Assembly: GCA_037447605.1 (NCBI GenBank)
Contig: CM074804.1
Location: forward strand, 3,827,165-3,891,164
Length of the DNA: 64,000 nucleotides
Direction of reading: 5' to 3'
Source: Zygnema circumcarinatum
Taxonomy: Eukaryota; Streptophyta; Zygnematophyceae; Zygnematales; Zygnemataceae
The translations under genes were made by a program, and so were the position numbers. Below the pieces are notes generated by a model. It was not told the DNA's origin. It worked only from the letters and a program-made list of their open reading frames with translations, and did no database searches. Shown here piece by piece: positions 26,271 through 37,500 of this stretch (position 1 is its first letter; each line of letters opens with the position of its first letter).

Positions 26271-26580
26271 CCATGCCATGCCATGTGATATGCTATTGTA
26301 TGCCAGGCCATGCCATGCCATGTGATATGCTATAGTATGCCAGGCCATGCCATGCCATGTGATATGCTATTGTTATGCCAGGCCATGCCATGCCATGTGA
26401 TATGCTATTGTTACGCCAGGCCATGCCATGCCATATGATATGCTATTGTTATGCCAGGCCATGCCATGCCATGTGATATGCTATTGTTATGCCAGGCCAT
26501 GCCATGCCATGTGATATGCTATTGTTATGCCAGGCCATGCCATGCCATGTGATATGCTACTGTATGCCATGCCCTGCCAT
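26271..26580. repeat. 38-bp tandem repeat (minisatellite), about 8 copies
   Basis: The unit is CCATGCCATGCCATGTGATA followed by TGCTATTGTTATGCCAGG. Full copies start near 26308, 26345, 26383, 26421, 26459 and 26497, with diverged copies at both ends. Most differ by only one or two bases. The array lies 150 bp upstream of the ORP start codon. Confidence 0.92.
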
Positions 26581-26729
26581 GGGCAGGTCCGTCCGTCCGT
26601 CCCGCGCGGCGCGGCGAGGTGGCCTCGTGGCGTGTCGCCGTCGCTCACGGCCACGCGGCGCGCGGGGAAGGGGACAGACCGACAGACAGACAGTGGGAGA
26701 GAGAGAGGGGGAGAGAGACATAGGCGGCC

Positions 26730-29700
26730 ATGCGGGGAGGCGCTTTCCGGGGCTGCCTCTCGCCGGGGGGGGGAGGGAGCAGGGACGAGGACGAGGACGA
26801 GGGGAAGGGCGCCATGGCGGCAGCGGGGCGGAGCGGGCCGCTTGTTCCGCGCTCCCATCCGCTTGTTCCTGGGACGTCGCCGTCAGGCACTAGCCGACCG
26901 CTGTTAGGGAGCTCCGGAAATCTGCTGGTGGATGGGCTGATGGTGGAGCAGGGGATTGTTATCGGAGTGCTGCAGAAGTGGGTGAATATTGGCAGGGGAT
27001 GGAAGCCGCGCTGGTTTGTTCTTGAAAAGGTGAGGCTTGAGAAGCTTGGAAGGGCTCTTCCCAGGATGAAGGATGTTTTGATGCTTCAAGGGGAAGCGGA
27101 GCAAGAAAAAAATTGGTTCCTGCTGGAACGTTGCTGATGAGAAGGACATAAGAGGGAACAGTTATGAATCGTAGTGTATGAAAGCTTGGCTACGCTTTTT
27201 GGCAAAGTACACATACGAACAAGGAAATATCCTAGCTTCATTGTTTCCAGGAAAGCATATATGTTGTCGTGTAATGGTGAAGAGAACAGAATTTCGTGAG
27301 GGTCATTGCGGTCCCGTTTTTTTTTTTTTTTTTTTCCCACTGACCGATTTTTTGAGAACGTGCATGATTTTCAGGGCGTTATTTCATACTACAAGTTAGA
27401 GAATGCGGAACGACATTTTATAGCGAAAGAGCTGCAACGAAGACCAGATTCAAAATGTGTAGGCGAGGAAGCTATCCGATTGGCCAACAAGGAAAAGAAG
27501 GCGCCCAGCTCCAATGGAGACTCTGACGAAAGAAAGCCTCTTGGGAAAGTCCACTTGCAGGTATGTAAGGTTGAGCATGCGCATTTCAGTCACAGAGAAT
27601 GGAGCCTATATGGTCCACTCTCAGAATTTTTTTTTCTCGGGCTTGAAGAAAGTGGCGTTTTCCTAAAAATAAAATGTTTTCTATTATTACATTTGCTCTT
27701 TTTCAAACGACTCTGACTTCTGCGTCCATTTCTTTTTCAGGTGGCTACACTTAGAGCAAGCGAGTCCGATGATAAAAAATTTTACATCTTCAGTGGGACG
27801 AAAACTTTGCACCTGAAGGCGGATTCGAAAGAGGACAGGCAGATATGGTTGGACTCCCTTCAGGTTCTGTAATCTGCCCACCGAATTTTGCATGATTTTT
27901 TTCAAACCAAGCCTTGCTTGCGTAGCCTCCTTCTCAGGCTCGGTTAAAGGGACACAATTGATGGCGTCGGGAAAGAAATACAACTGCAGACAATGTGAAG
28001 GCCCTGTGTGACTTGAATTAAAGTGCACATAATCTAGTATTTAATCTGCTTTGCCGACTTTCTCAGTGAATGTGAACATAGTTTGCTCCTTTAGTGTACG
28101 TTCACCGTGACTGCGCCACAGAAACGTATCCTTACTAGTCTAACAAGGTAGGTCATAAAGTAAAGACTGGAGGAGGGCCACAAGGCAACCTTCCCATGAC
28201 AGGAGGCGATCGAAAAAGGCAGTGCTGGCTCATGTGCGATTTTTTTTGCATATTTCGAAAATGATTTGGGACTAATGTTTCTTCTCCCGAGACTTTGCAG
28301 AGCCTATGATTTCTATACTTTGTCTCAGTTTAATATAGGACGAAGAACGTTTTCATAGTGTGTGTTTAAAAGGGGTCTTTGTATATGATGCAGTTTTGCA
28401 TCAGGGCCTAGTTAGGCGGAAATGTTTTCTTTTGCCTGGGCTACATACATATTAAGATTTCCCTTCCTTTACACATGGAAAGGCTCTACTGGTCACAACT
28501 TTGTCAGATGCAAAACTCTTATTCTAAACGAAGTTGTTCTCACCTTCGCTGCTTCCGGAAACCCAGGCTCTTGTTAGTTTTTTGGTGAATGCAAATGAGG
28601 GGCTTCACATGAAAGTCTTATGACAAGTCCTTCTCACAAGATTTAGCAATCAAGTGGGCTGAAAGCTTTATCGTTTTGTTATCGCCACTCCTGTCTAGGC
28701 TGGCTGCAACCGTTTCTAACTCCTTGAACTAGTTTATAAAGCGTTTCCTTTTTCGGCAACGTTTTTTTTCTTGTTGTCGTAGTGATATAGCTTAGGTGCC
28801 ACACTCTCCAGTATTCCAACCATCTTATTGAATTGCCCACTCTAAGCATAGGGTACCTCGTTAATAATTAGTAACGTAGTTTCCGCTTCCCTTAACCCTA
28901 AAAACCCTAAAAACCCTAAAAACCTCTTTTCACGTCGTATGTCTATTCGTTTTCAAGCTAGAGGACAATTAGTAGCCATTCAAAGCTATAGGAATATTTC
29001 CATCAAATATGCATTATGTGCGCTCGACTCCAGCTGAGTAGAGCATCGTCGCATGTTTGTAGGTACTTAAAAATTACCCTTCTAAACGCCGAAACTCTTG
29101 AATTCTTTATGTTTTTCTGTCCTTGCATCCTTTCCTGGTTACCAATATCCTCGCTCACGCAGTCCCCTCCATTTTGAGGTGGAATCAACTGAAAGGTTCC
29201 ACGAGGAAAAGCTCGTGGATTTTGCAGGTCTTGTGAGCCTTTGAACGTCTTGTTGTCGGGGCACTTTACAGCGTATCTAGCTGAAGTAGCGTATGTATGG
29301 GGTTGCTTTCAAATAAGCTTGCATTGCGCCTACGGCGATCCTTCAAAATAGAGGAGCAATGAAATCTGTAGTCATGCACGTCGTACCATTAGTATCTAGC
29401 CCCCTTTGGGATACAGTTGAAAGCAGGGCCAACCGTGATGTTTTTGGGTGTTCCGGAGTAGCAGGGGTTTCCCCCGCTTATCTCATGAGGATTGGCTTTT
29501 AAAGCAACAGTCCAATGTTATCCTGTTCACCTGCGTGCAATATGTAGAAGAAACATTTTTCACAGAAGTCCTCATAGTCGGCCGGAAAGTGTGACGTTTT
29601 CCGTTTTGCTCGAATTCCTTCCATGCAAGGCTTGCAGACCCTTAAAGATATTTTCGCTGCTACCCCACACTCCCTTGAAGTTCCACCAGTAGAAGACGTG

Positions 29701-32700
29701 CGCGCTTCCACTGAGCCCCTGCGCAGGCGGCTGCAGGAGGCAGGAGTTTCAGCTGAAGTTATCCAGGAATGTGAGGACATCGTGCAAAATGAGATATGCG
29801 GGCCATTGGCAGCTGACCTCAAGGATGAAAGGCAACGGAAACAGAGACTCTACTCCCGCCTGGAACAGCTTGAAGTAAGCTGGGCTCCTGTGGTGTATGT
29901 CCAGCACGTCCTTTTGTGCTGCAAACATAGGACTGGACTGATCTTTTGCAGCTTGTGTCTTGACGAAGCTGCAGATGGGATAGCAGAAATGCTGAAACTG
30001 ATTATGGTTGTTAGATTGCAATGTTCATATGCAACTTTGTGCTATGGAGGGCTAAAATTGGAGAAAGGAGGAGGATGACATGGCAGGCAGAAAAGGTGGA
30101 ATTGGAGACGCAAGTGGTACATGAATCTCTTTACGCTCGCGGAGAACAAGTACACAATGAGAAGCCAACTTCAGGTTTGAATACACGTGTTCTGCTCGGA
30201 CTATGCTGTTTTCACATAATGGCCAAATGGCATGCAATGGGGCTGTTGTCAAGGACTCGTGCAAAACAGTAGTGCTAATTCCTGTTGCATAGAGACCTGA
30301 ACTATTGGAGATTGCTCAGTTCAGTTATTTTGGTGCGTTTAATCTGTTGCAGACAGAGAATATGCCTACAGTCATGATGGTGAAGATGACATAGAAGAGC
30401 ATGCAGACGGACGGCAAGGCTTCGATGAGGATGATGAGGATCTTGAGTTTTTTGAAGCAGCAGAGGACTTTGCTCAGAACGTTAGGAAACGGAGTCCCGA
30501 TTTAGCTCCCAGGGTTGCTAAGCCGAGCCCTTTAGCAGACAAAGTGCTTGTGGCAGGGCCACCTCCAGGGGAGCTTCCAATAGAAAAAGTGGGCCACAGT
30601 TATCCTGTCGTGCAGCGTAGGTTGCAGTTACCAGAACCGAAGCAGAAAGAGAAGCCTGTCAGTTTGTGGAGCATCATCAAGGACTGTGTAGGGAAAGACC
30701 TTTCACATATTTGCTTGCCAGTTTACTTCAACGAGCCCATATCGACCCTCCAGAAATGTTTTGAGGAGATGGAGTATTCTGGCCTTGTCGACCGTGCATA
30801 CGAGTGGGGCCGGCGAGTGAGTTGCAAACCCTAACATGGTTATTGGATGTGAGCTGGGGGAGTGCAGGTTGGACTGACGAGTGAAAAAATCTCAGTATGT
30901 AATGCGGACTTGACAAAATGAACCGAACTCCGGTTTAATTGGCCCGCTGAATTTTGCGTGGTTTTCTACCTATGTTTGCAGGGAAATCAATTAATGAGAG
31001 CGCTTCATGTGGCAGCCTTCGCAGTTTCAGGCTATGCACCAACTGCAGGTCGCAGCAATAAGCCATTCAATCCCTTGCTGGGTGAAACATTTGAAGCAGC
31101 GTGGGAAGACAAAGGCTGCCGGTTTATTTCTGAGAAGGTGATTCTCACCTAGTAGGCTTTCCCGGCATCACGGCGTTCCTTGGACAGGCTGACCCAGCTG
31201 ATGGGCTGTGTTTCATCCAAGCTCAGTTTTGCTGATCCAAGTTATGCAGTCCGTATGCACGCTGATATTGGATTGTCTGTGGGTGTGGGGCTGGCTCCAT
31301 GTCATAGGTAAGCCACCATCCGAACATTGTGGCATGTTATTGCGAAGGCCAGGGATGGGAATTTTCAGGCGACTGCAATCTAAAAAATACATTTTGGGGA
31401 CCCTCCATCACTCTTCATCCAACCGGCACCCTTGCTCTTAAATTTAGTGACGGAGAAGAATTCACCTGGTCGAAGGTAGGCAGCAATGCCCTGGCTGTTG
31501 GATTTCAAACATGTTCTCTTATGTTAGTTCTCCGTGGTCATAGAGCAAACTATTGCTAGCCGGAACTGTAGGTCGGAGTATTATGAGCGTGGTAGATCAA
31601 GTACTTGCATGGAAAGCGATAAGAGTTTTGGCTGTGTTTGACAATTCTTGGCACAGGTAACGACAGGCATCTATAACATCATTTTGGGGAAGCCGACAAT
31701 AGATCATTATGGTATGATGAAAATTGAGGGGAATCGGGGAATGTCTATCGCTATAAACTTCAAGCAGCAGACGCTCATCGACAGGACACCTCACCAGGTC
31801 TGAATAACAAGTCCTATTTACTCAGACCTATGGTCATTGGTCGCCGGCAGACCGTGTCAGAGGTAGGAACACAATGTGTGATTTTAAAATTGAGCATCTG
31901 AGAGGATCAAAGGTTAGCGCTAAGAATGAGTGATTGGATCTTCTTATGTATGTAAGATAAAAAATAAGGGATGAATCAACATTAACCTTTGAGGGATACA
32001 TTGGATGGACTATTTTCTTCGATTGTCTTTCACTTTGGGATGTATCTTTCCAATTTTCACTTCTCGACGCATACAGAATGCAGCAGCAGCTCGCAGCTCT
32101 GGTTACTTTCTGAAGCATCTTTTTTATGTTCAGCGACATGAAGTTAAGTAGTGTTAGGTAGCGGGAGGGAGTATGAGGACTGATGACCTGCATTATTGCA
32201 TGGATTTCATCCTTTCATTATCCTTAAACCTTCTACCCTTGAATTGTTGACAGGTGGTCGGTTTTGTGAAGAATGATAAAACCGGAGAGAAGCTAGCGTC
32301 AGTGATCGGAAAATGGGATCAGTCACTTCATTATGTGTTAGGAGACCTCTCAAAGAAGCAACAGAAAGGAGACATGTCAAGTTTGCCAAATGCAGAGCTT
32401 TTGTGGCAAAAGTCCCCTCCTTCGAAGTGGCCCACCCGCTACAATCTCACTGCCTTTGCCATTACTCTTAACGAACTGACTTCAGGATTAAAGGTAGGCG
32501 ACTGTGTTTGGCTTTCCCTATCTGGTGTTTAACTTGTTATTTCAAACTCTTTACCTGAAACACATGAAAGCTCCATGCATAACTTCACCTACCTGCTAAT
32601 ATATCGTTTCAGATTATGGTACTAGGTATTTCTGAGGATATTTGAACGCCGGAGCTTTTATTGGAACTTTCTCTCTGTCTCACCATGCACGTTCATGCGC

Positions 32701-33193
32701 TCTGGACAGGAATGGCTGCCGCCAACAGATTCTAGGTTGAGACCGGACCAACGCGCGTTGGAGAATGGCCTTTATGACTTCGCGAATGAGGAGAAGCTGC
32801 GCTTGGAGCAGAAGCAACGACGGGTACTTGGTCCATCCAGAAAATTGCCCCCATTGGAAAGGGTGGGGTCGGCATGGCTCCATTCCTTTTTAACTTTTTG
32901 TGCCTCAGAGAATTCGGGGGGATACAATCTCTGGCTGGTAAAGTATGCCGAAATAGTCTTCTGCCACTCAATTGGTTTGGGGATATGGGTTGTTGCAGGC
33001 GAGAAAGGAGCAGGAGGCAGGTTGGCACCCTCGGTGGTTTGCCCTCCAAGAGGGAGGCGCGGAAGGCTGTTGGCGCTACAAGGGAGGCTACTGGGAGCAG
33101 CGGGAGAAGCGCGATTGGTCGGGGGTCCCTGAAATCTACGGACCCTCTACCGCTCCGGGGGACGAAAAGGATGTCGCGTCGGGCAAACGCTAA
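26730..33193 (+). CDS. ORP: Oxysterol-binding protein-related protein with PH domain and FFAT motif
   Basis: Lipid-transfer protein acting at ER membrane contacts. Exons: 26730-27029, 27375-27560, 27741-27863, 29638-29874, 30087-30174, 30353-30816, 30982-31137, 31308-31475, 31657-31797, 32254-32493, 32710-32823, 32999-33193, giving 803 aa. PH domain, about 75-203: [20 protein letters not shown] at one end, [10 protein letters not shown] at the other. A coiled linker follows. An acidic stretch with EFFEAAE (about 343-349) fits the FFAT motif that binds VAP. The ORD starts near 410 ([20 protein letters not shown]) and includes [14 protein letters not shown] and the family signature as EKVSHHPN, where SHHPP is usual. 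The C-terminus, [12 protein letters not shown], is conserved. A second ATG at 26814, in better context (GCCATGG), would shorten the protein by 28 residues. Confidence 0.94.
28886..28926. repeat. Interstitial telomere-like repeat in ORP intron 3
   Basis: Four CCCTAA-containing units, three of them spaced as CCCTAAAAA, lie in the 1.77-kb intron between 27863 and 29638. They resemble degenerate plant telomere repeat (CCCTAAA) or telo-box sequence. The copies are not exact heptamers. Confidence 0.6.
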
Positions 33194-34523
33194 CGTCCTC
33201 TGTTTGGGCTACATGGGGACTTTCAGGGGAACAACTCTCAGTTCTCTCTGCTGCATTTCCTGTGTATAGGTCGGCTACATGCGGGGACTGCTTTGAAACC
33301 TTTTTTTGGGGTTCAGTTTTGTGCGGTTCGTGCTTGAGGTTAGAGGGTACAACCTCGCTTTTGAAAATGCCGTAGTGTACAGATGGTAATGATGCTTTGC
33401 AGGGTATAGGCCGCCACATTTTGTATGCTTTGGAAAAGCAACGCAATGCAATTATGTGCAGTTGCAATCAGTGGTTGTTGCTGGCGTGCACATTCGTGTA
33501 TGTTGTTGCAGAGGGCAGTAAAGCAGTGGGCGGTTTTTAAGAATCTTCAATGGATATGGGCAATTGAACAGGTGAAAAATGAACTCTAATGTTCAGATGC
33601 TAAATCGTTTCTGTATCTAACACAGAAAAGCAAATAGTGGAATGCATTACCTGCTTTATATTCTTTAAACAAGGTCTGGCTGTTGAGAAAGGTATGGATA
33701 TGCAAAGATGGGGAACCATATATAGTGTACTTGGATGCAATTTCATCTAACAAAAAGGCGTCGTGCGTAAGGAGACATCACATTGTGTTAAAAGATACTT
33801 GCACTGGCCTCGCCACCAAGTCCGAAAGGGACACAAACAAGACACATGAAGAGACGAAAGGCCCACTGGTCGGGTCGGTCCGAAGGCCGGGAGTGCTGCA
33901 AGCCCCAACCCGCCCCAGCCAGCCCCCGCCACTCCTGCTGCAGGTCCCGGCGGGCGCCCCCTCCCGCCCGCGCACAGCGACAGAGACAGAGCGCGCGCAC
34001 GAAGCGGAAAAAAAATTCGCCGATTTCTTGAAACTGAGGTTGAACTGCGTGTAACTGTGAAACTGGGACATGGAACGCGCACTTTTCCCGCCCTCCGCCC
34101 AAATCGAAACGGCCGCAAATGTTCCCGCGCTCGCCGCCTCCCTCCCTCCCTCCCTCAGTCAGGCCATTTACCTCCCTCCCTCCCTCCGCCAGGCCGGGGT
34201 GAGCTGGACTCGGACCTCGCTCTGCTGGTACATTTTCTTCTACTCATTTCACGCTCTTTCCCCCCTTGGTCTTGTCGTCCGTTGCCGTGTTGCTGCGCTA
34301 ACTCTGCGAGCGGCCAGACAGGGTGTGGGGAAATGTTGATGCTTGGAAAGGAAACTTGAAGAGTCTTCTTTATAGAATAGGGCGACAGGTCATCGATGCA
34401 ATCTTCTCCAACAAGGTGACATGATGAAGTCTTGAGCTCCTCGGCGAGCACCGTTACCAGAGGCTCGCTGCACGTTGGAGGCCAGCACATATAGACATCG
34501 CATTATCTGCATTTAGGGATACA
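33194..34523. promoter_or_regulatory. Intergenic region and 5' region of CDC6
   Basis: About 1.3 kb. The stretch 33.85-34.2 kb is GC-rich with CCCT runs (34137-34190), so it throws up overlapping Pro/Ser or Arg-rich frames on both strands that I reject. It contains TTTCCCGCCC at 34085-34094, a good fit to the E2F consensus (TTTSGCGC/TTTCCCGC), which is expected for a replication-licensing gene. Confidence 0.45.
34085..34094 (+). promoter_or_regulatory. Putative E2F site upstream of CDC6
   Basis: TTTTCCCGCCC lies about 430 bp before the CDC6 ATG. CDC6 is an E2F target in plants and animals. A single motif match is weak evidence. Confidence 0.35.
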
Positions 34524-37500
34524 ATGATGAAGTTAGAAATGCCAATCTCATCGAAGGTGATTCCCGTTCCTTTAGTAAACTCCGCCACAAGGAAGAGACA
34601 ACGGCAGACGGAGAATGATGACGATGTCCAGAACCAAATGATCCGACCAGCGCCTCTCGGGGAAAGGAATGTGAAACGGCAGCTCTGGAATTCCAGAGGT
34701 TTGTGCATTCACCCTATTCTTTCTTTCGGCAGTCCATTTTTTTCCGCAGAGACCCACCTGGGGAAGAGTCATACAGTAATTCGTGCTGTCCTTTCTCTCT
34801 CCACCTCAGAAAATTGAAGTTATCCTGTGTCCAAACCCGCTAAAACTCAATGCTTGCCTGTTGAAAGCTTTATTAAATAGGCATAAGGTTTGGAAGGTGG
34901 CTTAGCAGGTGGTGATGCTCTGCAGTCGGTGAAGGAGGCACTTCATATTTCAGCTGTACCAGAACAGGTCCTTTGTCGAACTGCACAACAAGAGCGTATT
35001 GCTGAATTTTGTAAAAGGTGCATAGAGGAAGGGACTTCTGGCAGCCTCTATGTGTGCGGGTGCCCTGGCACGGGAAAGTCCATCACTATGCGTGGATTAA
35101 AGAAGCAGGCGAAAGAATGGCTTAAAGAGGTGCGAAGAAGTCTTGGACCAAAGATTGCAGTGTGCGCAATTTGTACCTTTACATGTGCAGGGAAACTGCG
35201 GTTTTTGTTTGCTGACTTGCTGGCACGTTCGAGTTAGCCCTTCTGTTTGGACTCTCGTTGCTGCATTCTGATGATCTTAAAATTTTCAATGCAGTCTGGA
35301 GGCGTGCTCGATGTGGTGGAAATCAACTGCATGACGCTGAGCGATCCACATCAGATATTTCAAAAAGTAAATATTCTTCATTGTACTCAACTATAACTAG
35401 TGACGCCAGTCCTCTTATTCCAGAAGGCGTTAATTTCAATAGCTACTACGGCAGTCCGCTTATTCCAGAAGGCGTTAATTTCAATAGCTATTTAAACAAA
35501 AGCCCTATATTATCTTGAATGCCTGCACCAATTCTCTACCCTGGTCTTTTTTCCCTTGTATCCTTGTCTCGCTGATCAATCTCGTTCTGCAACTGTTGTG
35601 AGATCACGAGGGTATTAACTTGTGGATGGATGGATGGATGGATGGATCTCCATGGATGTTTGGAAGGTGCTGCCGTTAACGGTGGACCGTTGTTGTCTGC
35701 AGATTCTTGACAGCTTAGCTGAGCAGGGACAACAAGCACATACCACTACAAAAAACAAGGCCATAGCCTTGCAGGAGCTAAAGAACCTCATGAAGTCTTC
35801 AGCAAATGACAAGGAGCAAAAGCATTTAGTGTAAGTGAATGTGACTTTCTCTCATAAGGAGTAGAGTTATTCTACTAGCTGTTCTGCGTCTTGGCTTTTT
35901 ATGTGAAGCGACAGTAGGTCGTAGAAGAGCAGGCGAGCTCTATAGTAGGGTGAGATATCATTTATCTTTTATTTACGAAGAGCTCTTCAGGAACATCGCT
36001 GGCCTTCTGCTACTATTCTGCAACTTGGAATATACTTGCATTATGGTGGGTCTTTAATTTGCTGACTCTTTGTTGTGGCAGCCTCATCATCGTGGATGAG
36101 ATGGATCACTTGATGACAAGGGATTGCTCCGTTCTTTATCAGATGTTCCTCCTGCCCACAATTCCAGACTCCCGCTGCATTCTAATTGGTGCGTATAGAC
36201 AGTCAAATTTTATGCATCCTTTTTTAGCCCATTAGACTGGTGGCGTTCTTCACCGGTACAAGAGCTAGTTGCAGACATCGATAAAACATTGATCATCGCA
36301 AGTCTCACTTGACTACAAGCCGTGTCATATGAGGATGTAAGCCTCATGCTGTTCTTGCCTGGGAGCTCCTATGTTGCAGGCATTGCAAACGCAATTGACT
36401 TGACTGATCGCTTCTTGCCAACCCTTAAAACTCTCAATTGTGAGTTAACCTGCGTACACCTGCCGATTCTGGTTAAATAGGTGGCGAAAACTGAATGTTT
36501 TTCCAGAGTGCTAAGTAAATGTACAGACTTAGGACTTATGGACTTAGGCCCATAAGGAGAAGGTACAATACAGAATAGTTTATGTACTGAGCAGATAGCT
36601 CAGGCACTGTTTCAGGTCTCGTGCTGAGAGTTGAGTGCAATGCATCGAGTTGAACCTTCCATCTGGCTCGTCGGATAGGAGGTTACCAGAGGTGCTTGCT
36701 CCCATGTATTCCAAACCACTCAATGACTTTAACCCAACTAAAGAGTGGGTGCATGAGGTGCAGGCAATCCTGAAACTGTTGCCTTCCCCGCGTATAACAA
36801 GGAGCAGGTGTTGGCCATCCTTCAACAACGGTTGCAAGTAAGCTAAAGAGCCCTACAACCCTTGGATCTTATCCAGTGAAGTCTGAACATCCATTCTAAG
36901 AGGCAACGATCTGGCGAAGGTGTCAGACTATACGGAACAATCGATTTTTTGTTTTGACAGGCTTAACTCCGCCCTTGCCGTTTTCCCTTTGAAATTGATA
37001 GCCGTCAGTTACCTCCAAAATTAGTATCGCAGGACTATACAGACCACCAACCAATGTACGGCATGTGACAGTCATAAGAACCAATAGCATTGCTGGGTGA
37101 CACACTGAAGCAATCTTTAAGTAATCATTATGGTTGATTTTTTTTTTTTTTTTGATTTTTTTTTTGACTTCATTCTTGATGACAGGGATTGGAACACAAT
37201 GTTTTTGAACCTCGAGCTTTGGAGCTCTGCGCTCGAGTAAGTATTTGAAGAAGTACTAGACCCGAAGGTCCAGGAAGGTGAACTGCTGTATTGTTTGGTG
37301 CAATGACAAATGATGATTTCACGAGGATTGCCTTTGTATTTACTATGAGCAAAAGTTAGTATGTGTTGCCAAATGATTTGACTAATTGACGATCGTGCTG
37401 TTGTTGCCTGTTGACAGAAAGTGGCTGCTAGCTCTGGAGATATGCGCATTGCTCTTGATGTCTGTAGGTCAGAGCTCAACCCTCTAAGCTTGTCTTGTCA

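Larger units (their letters stand above)
24775..26729. other. Intergenic region with simple repeats; no gene recognised
   Basis: The first 900 bp hold minus-strand open frames (25066-24780 and 25632-25408), one Ser/Arg-rich, that match nothing I know. From 25.94 kb on, the region is made of CCAT, GTCT/GGAC and ATGCC repeats and runs into the GC-rich ORP 5' region. Confidence 0.5.

Noticed and set aside
26271-26580. Regular repeats considered as a CRISPR array
   Set aside because: The repeats are directly adjacent with no unique spacers, and the DNA is eukaryotic.
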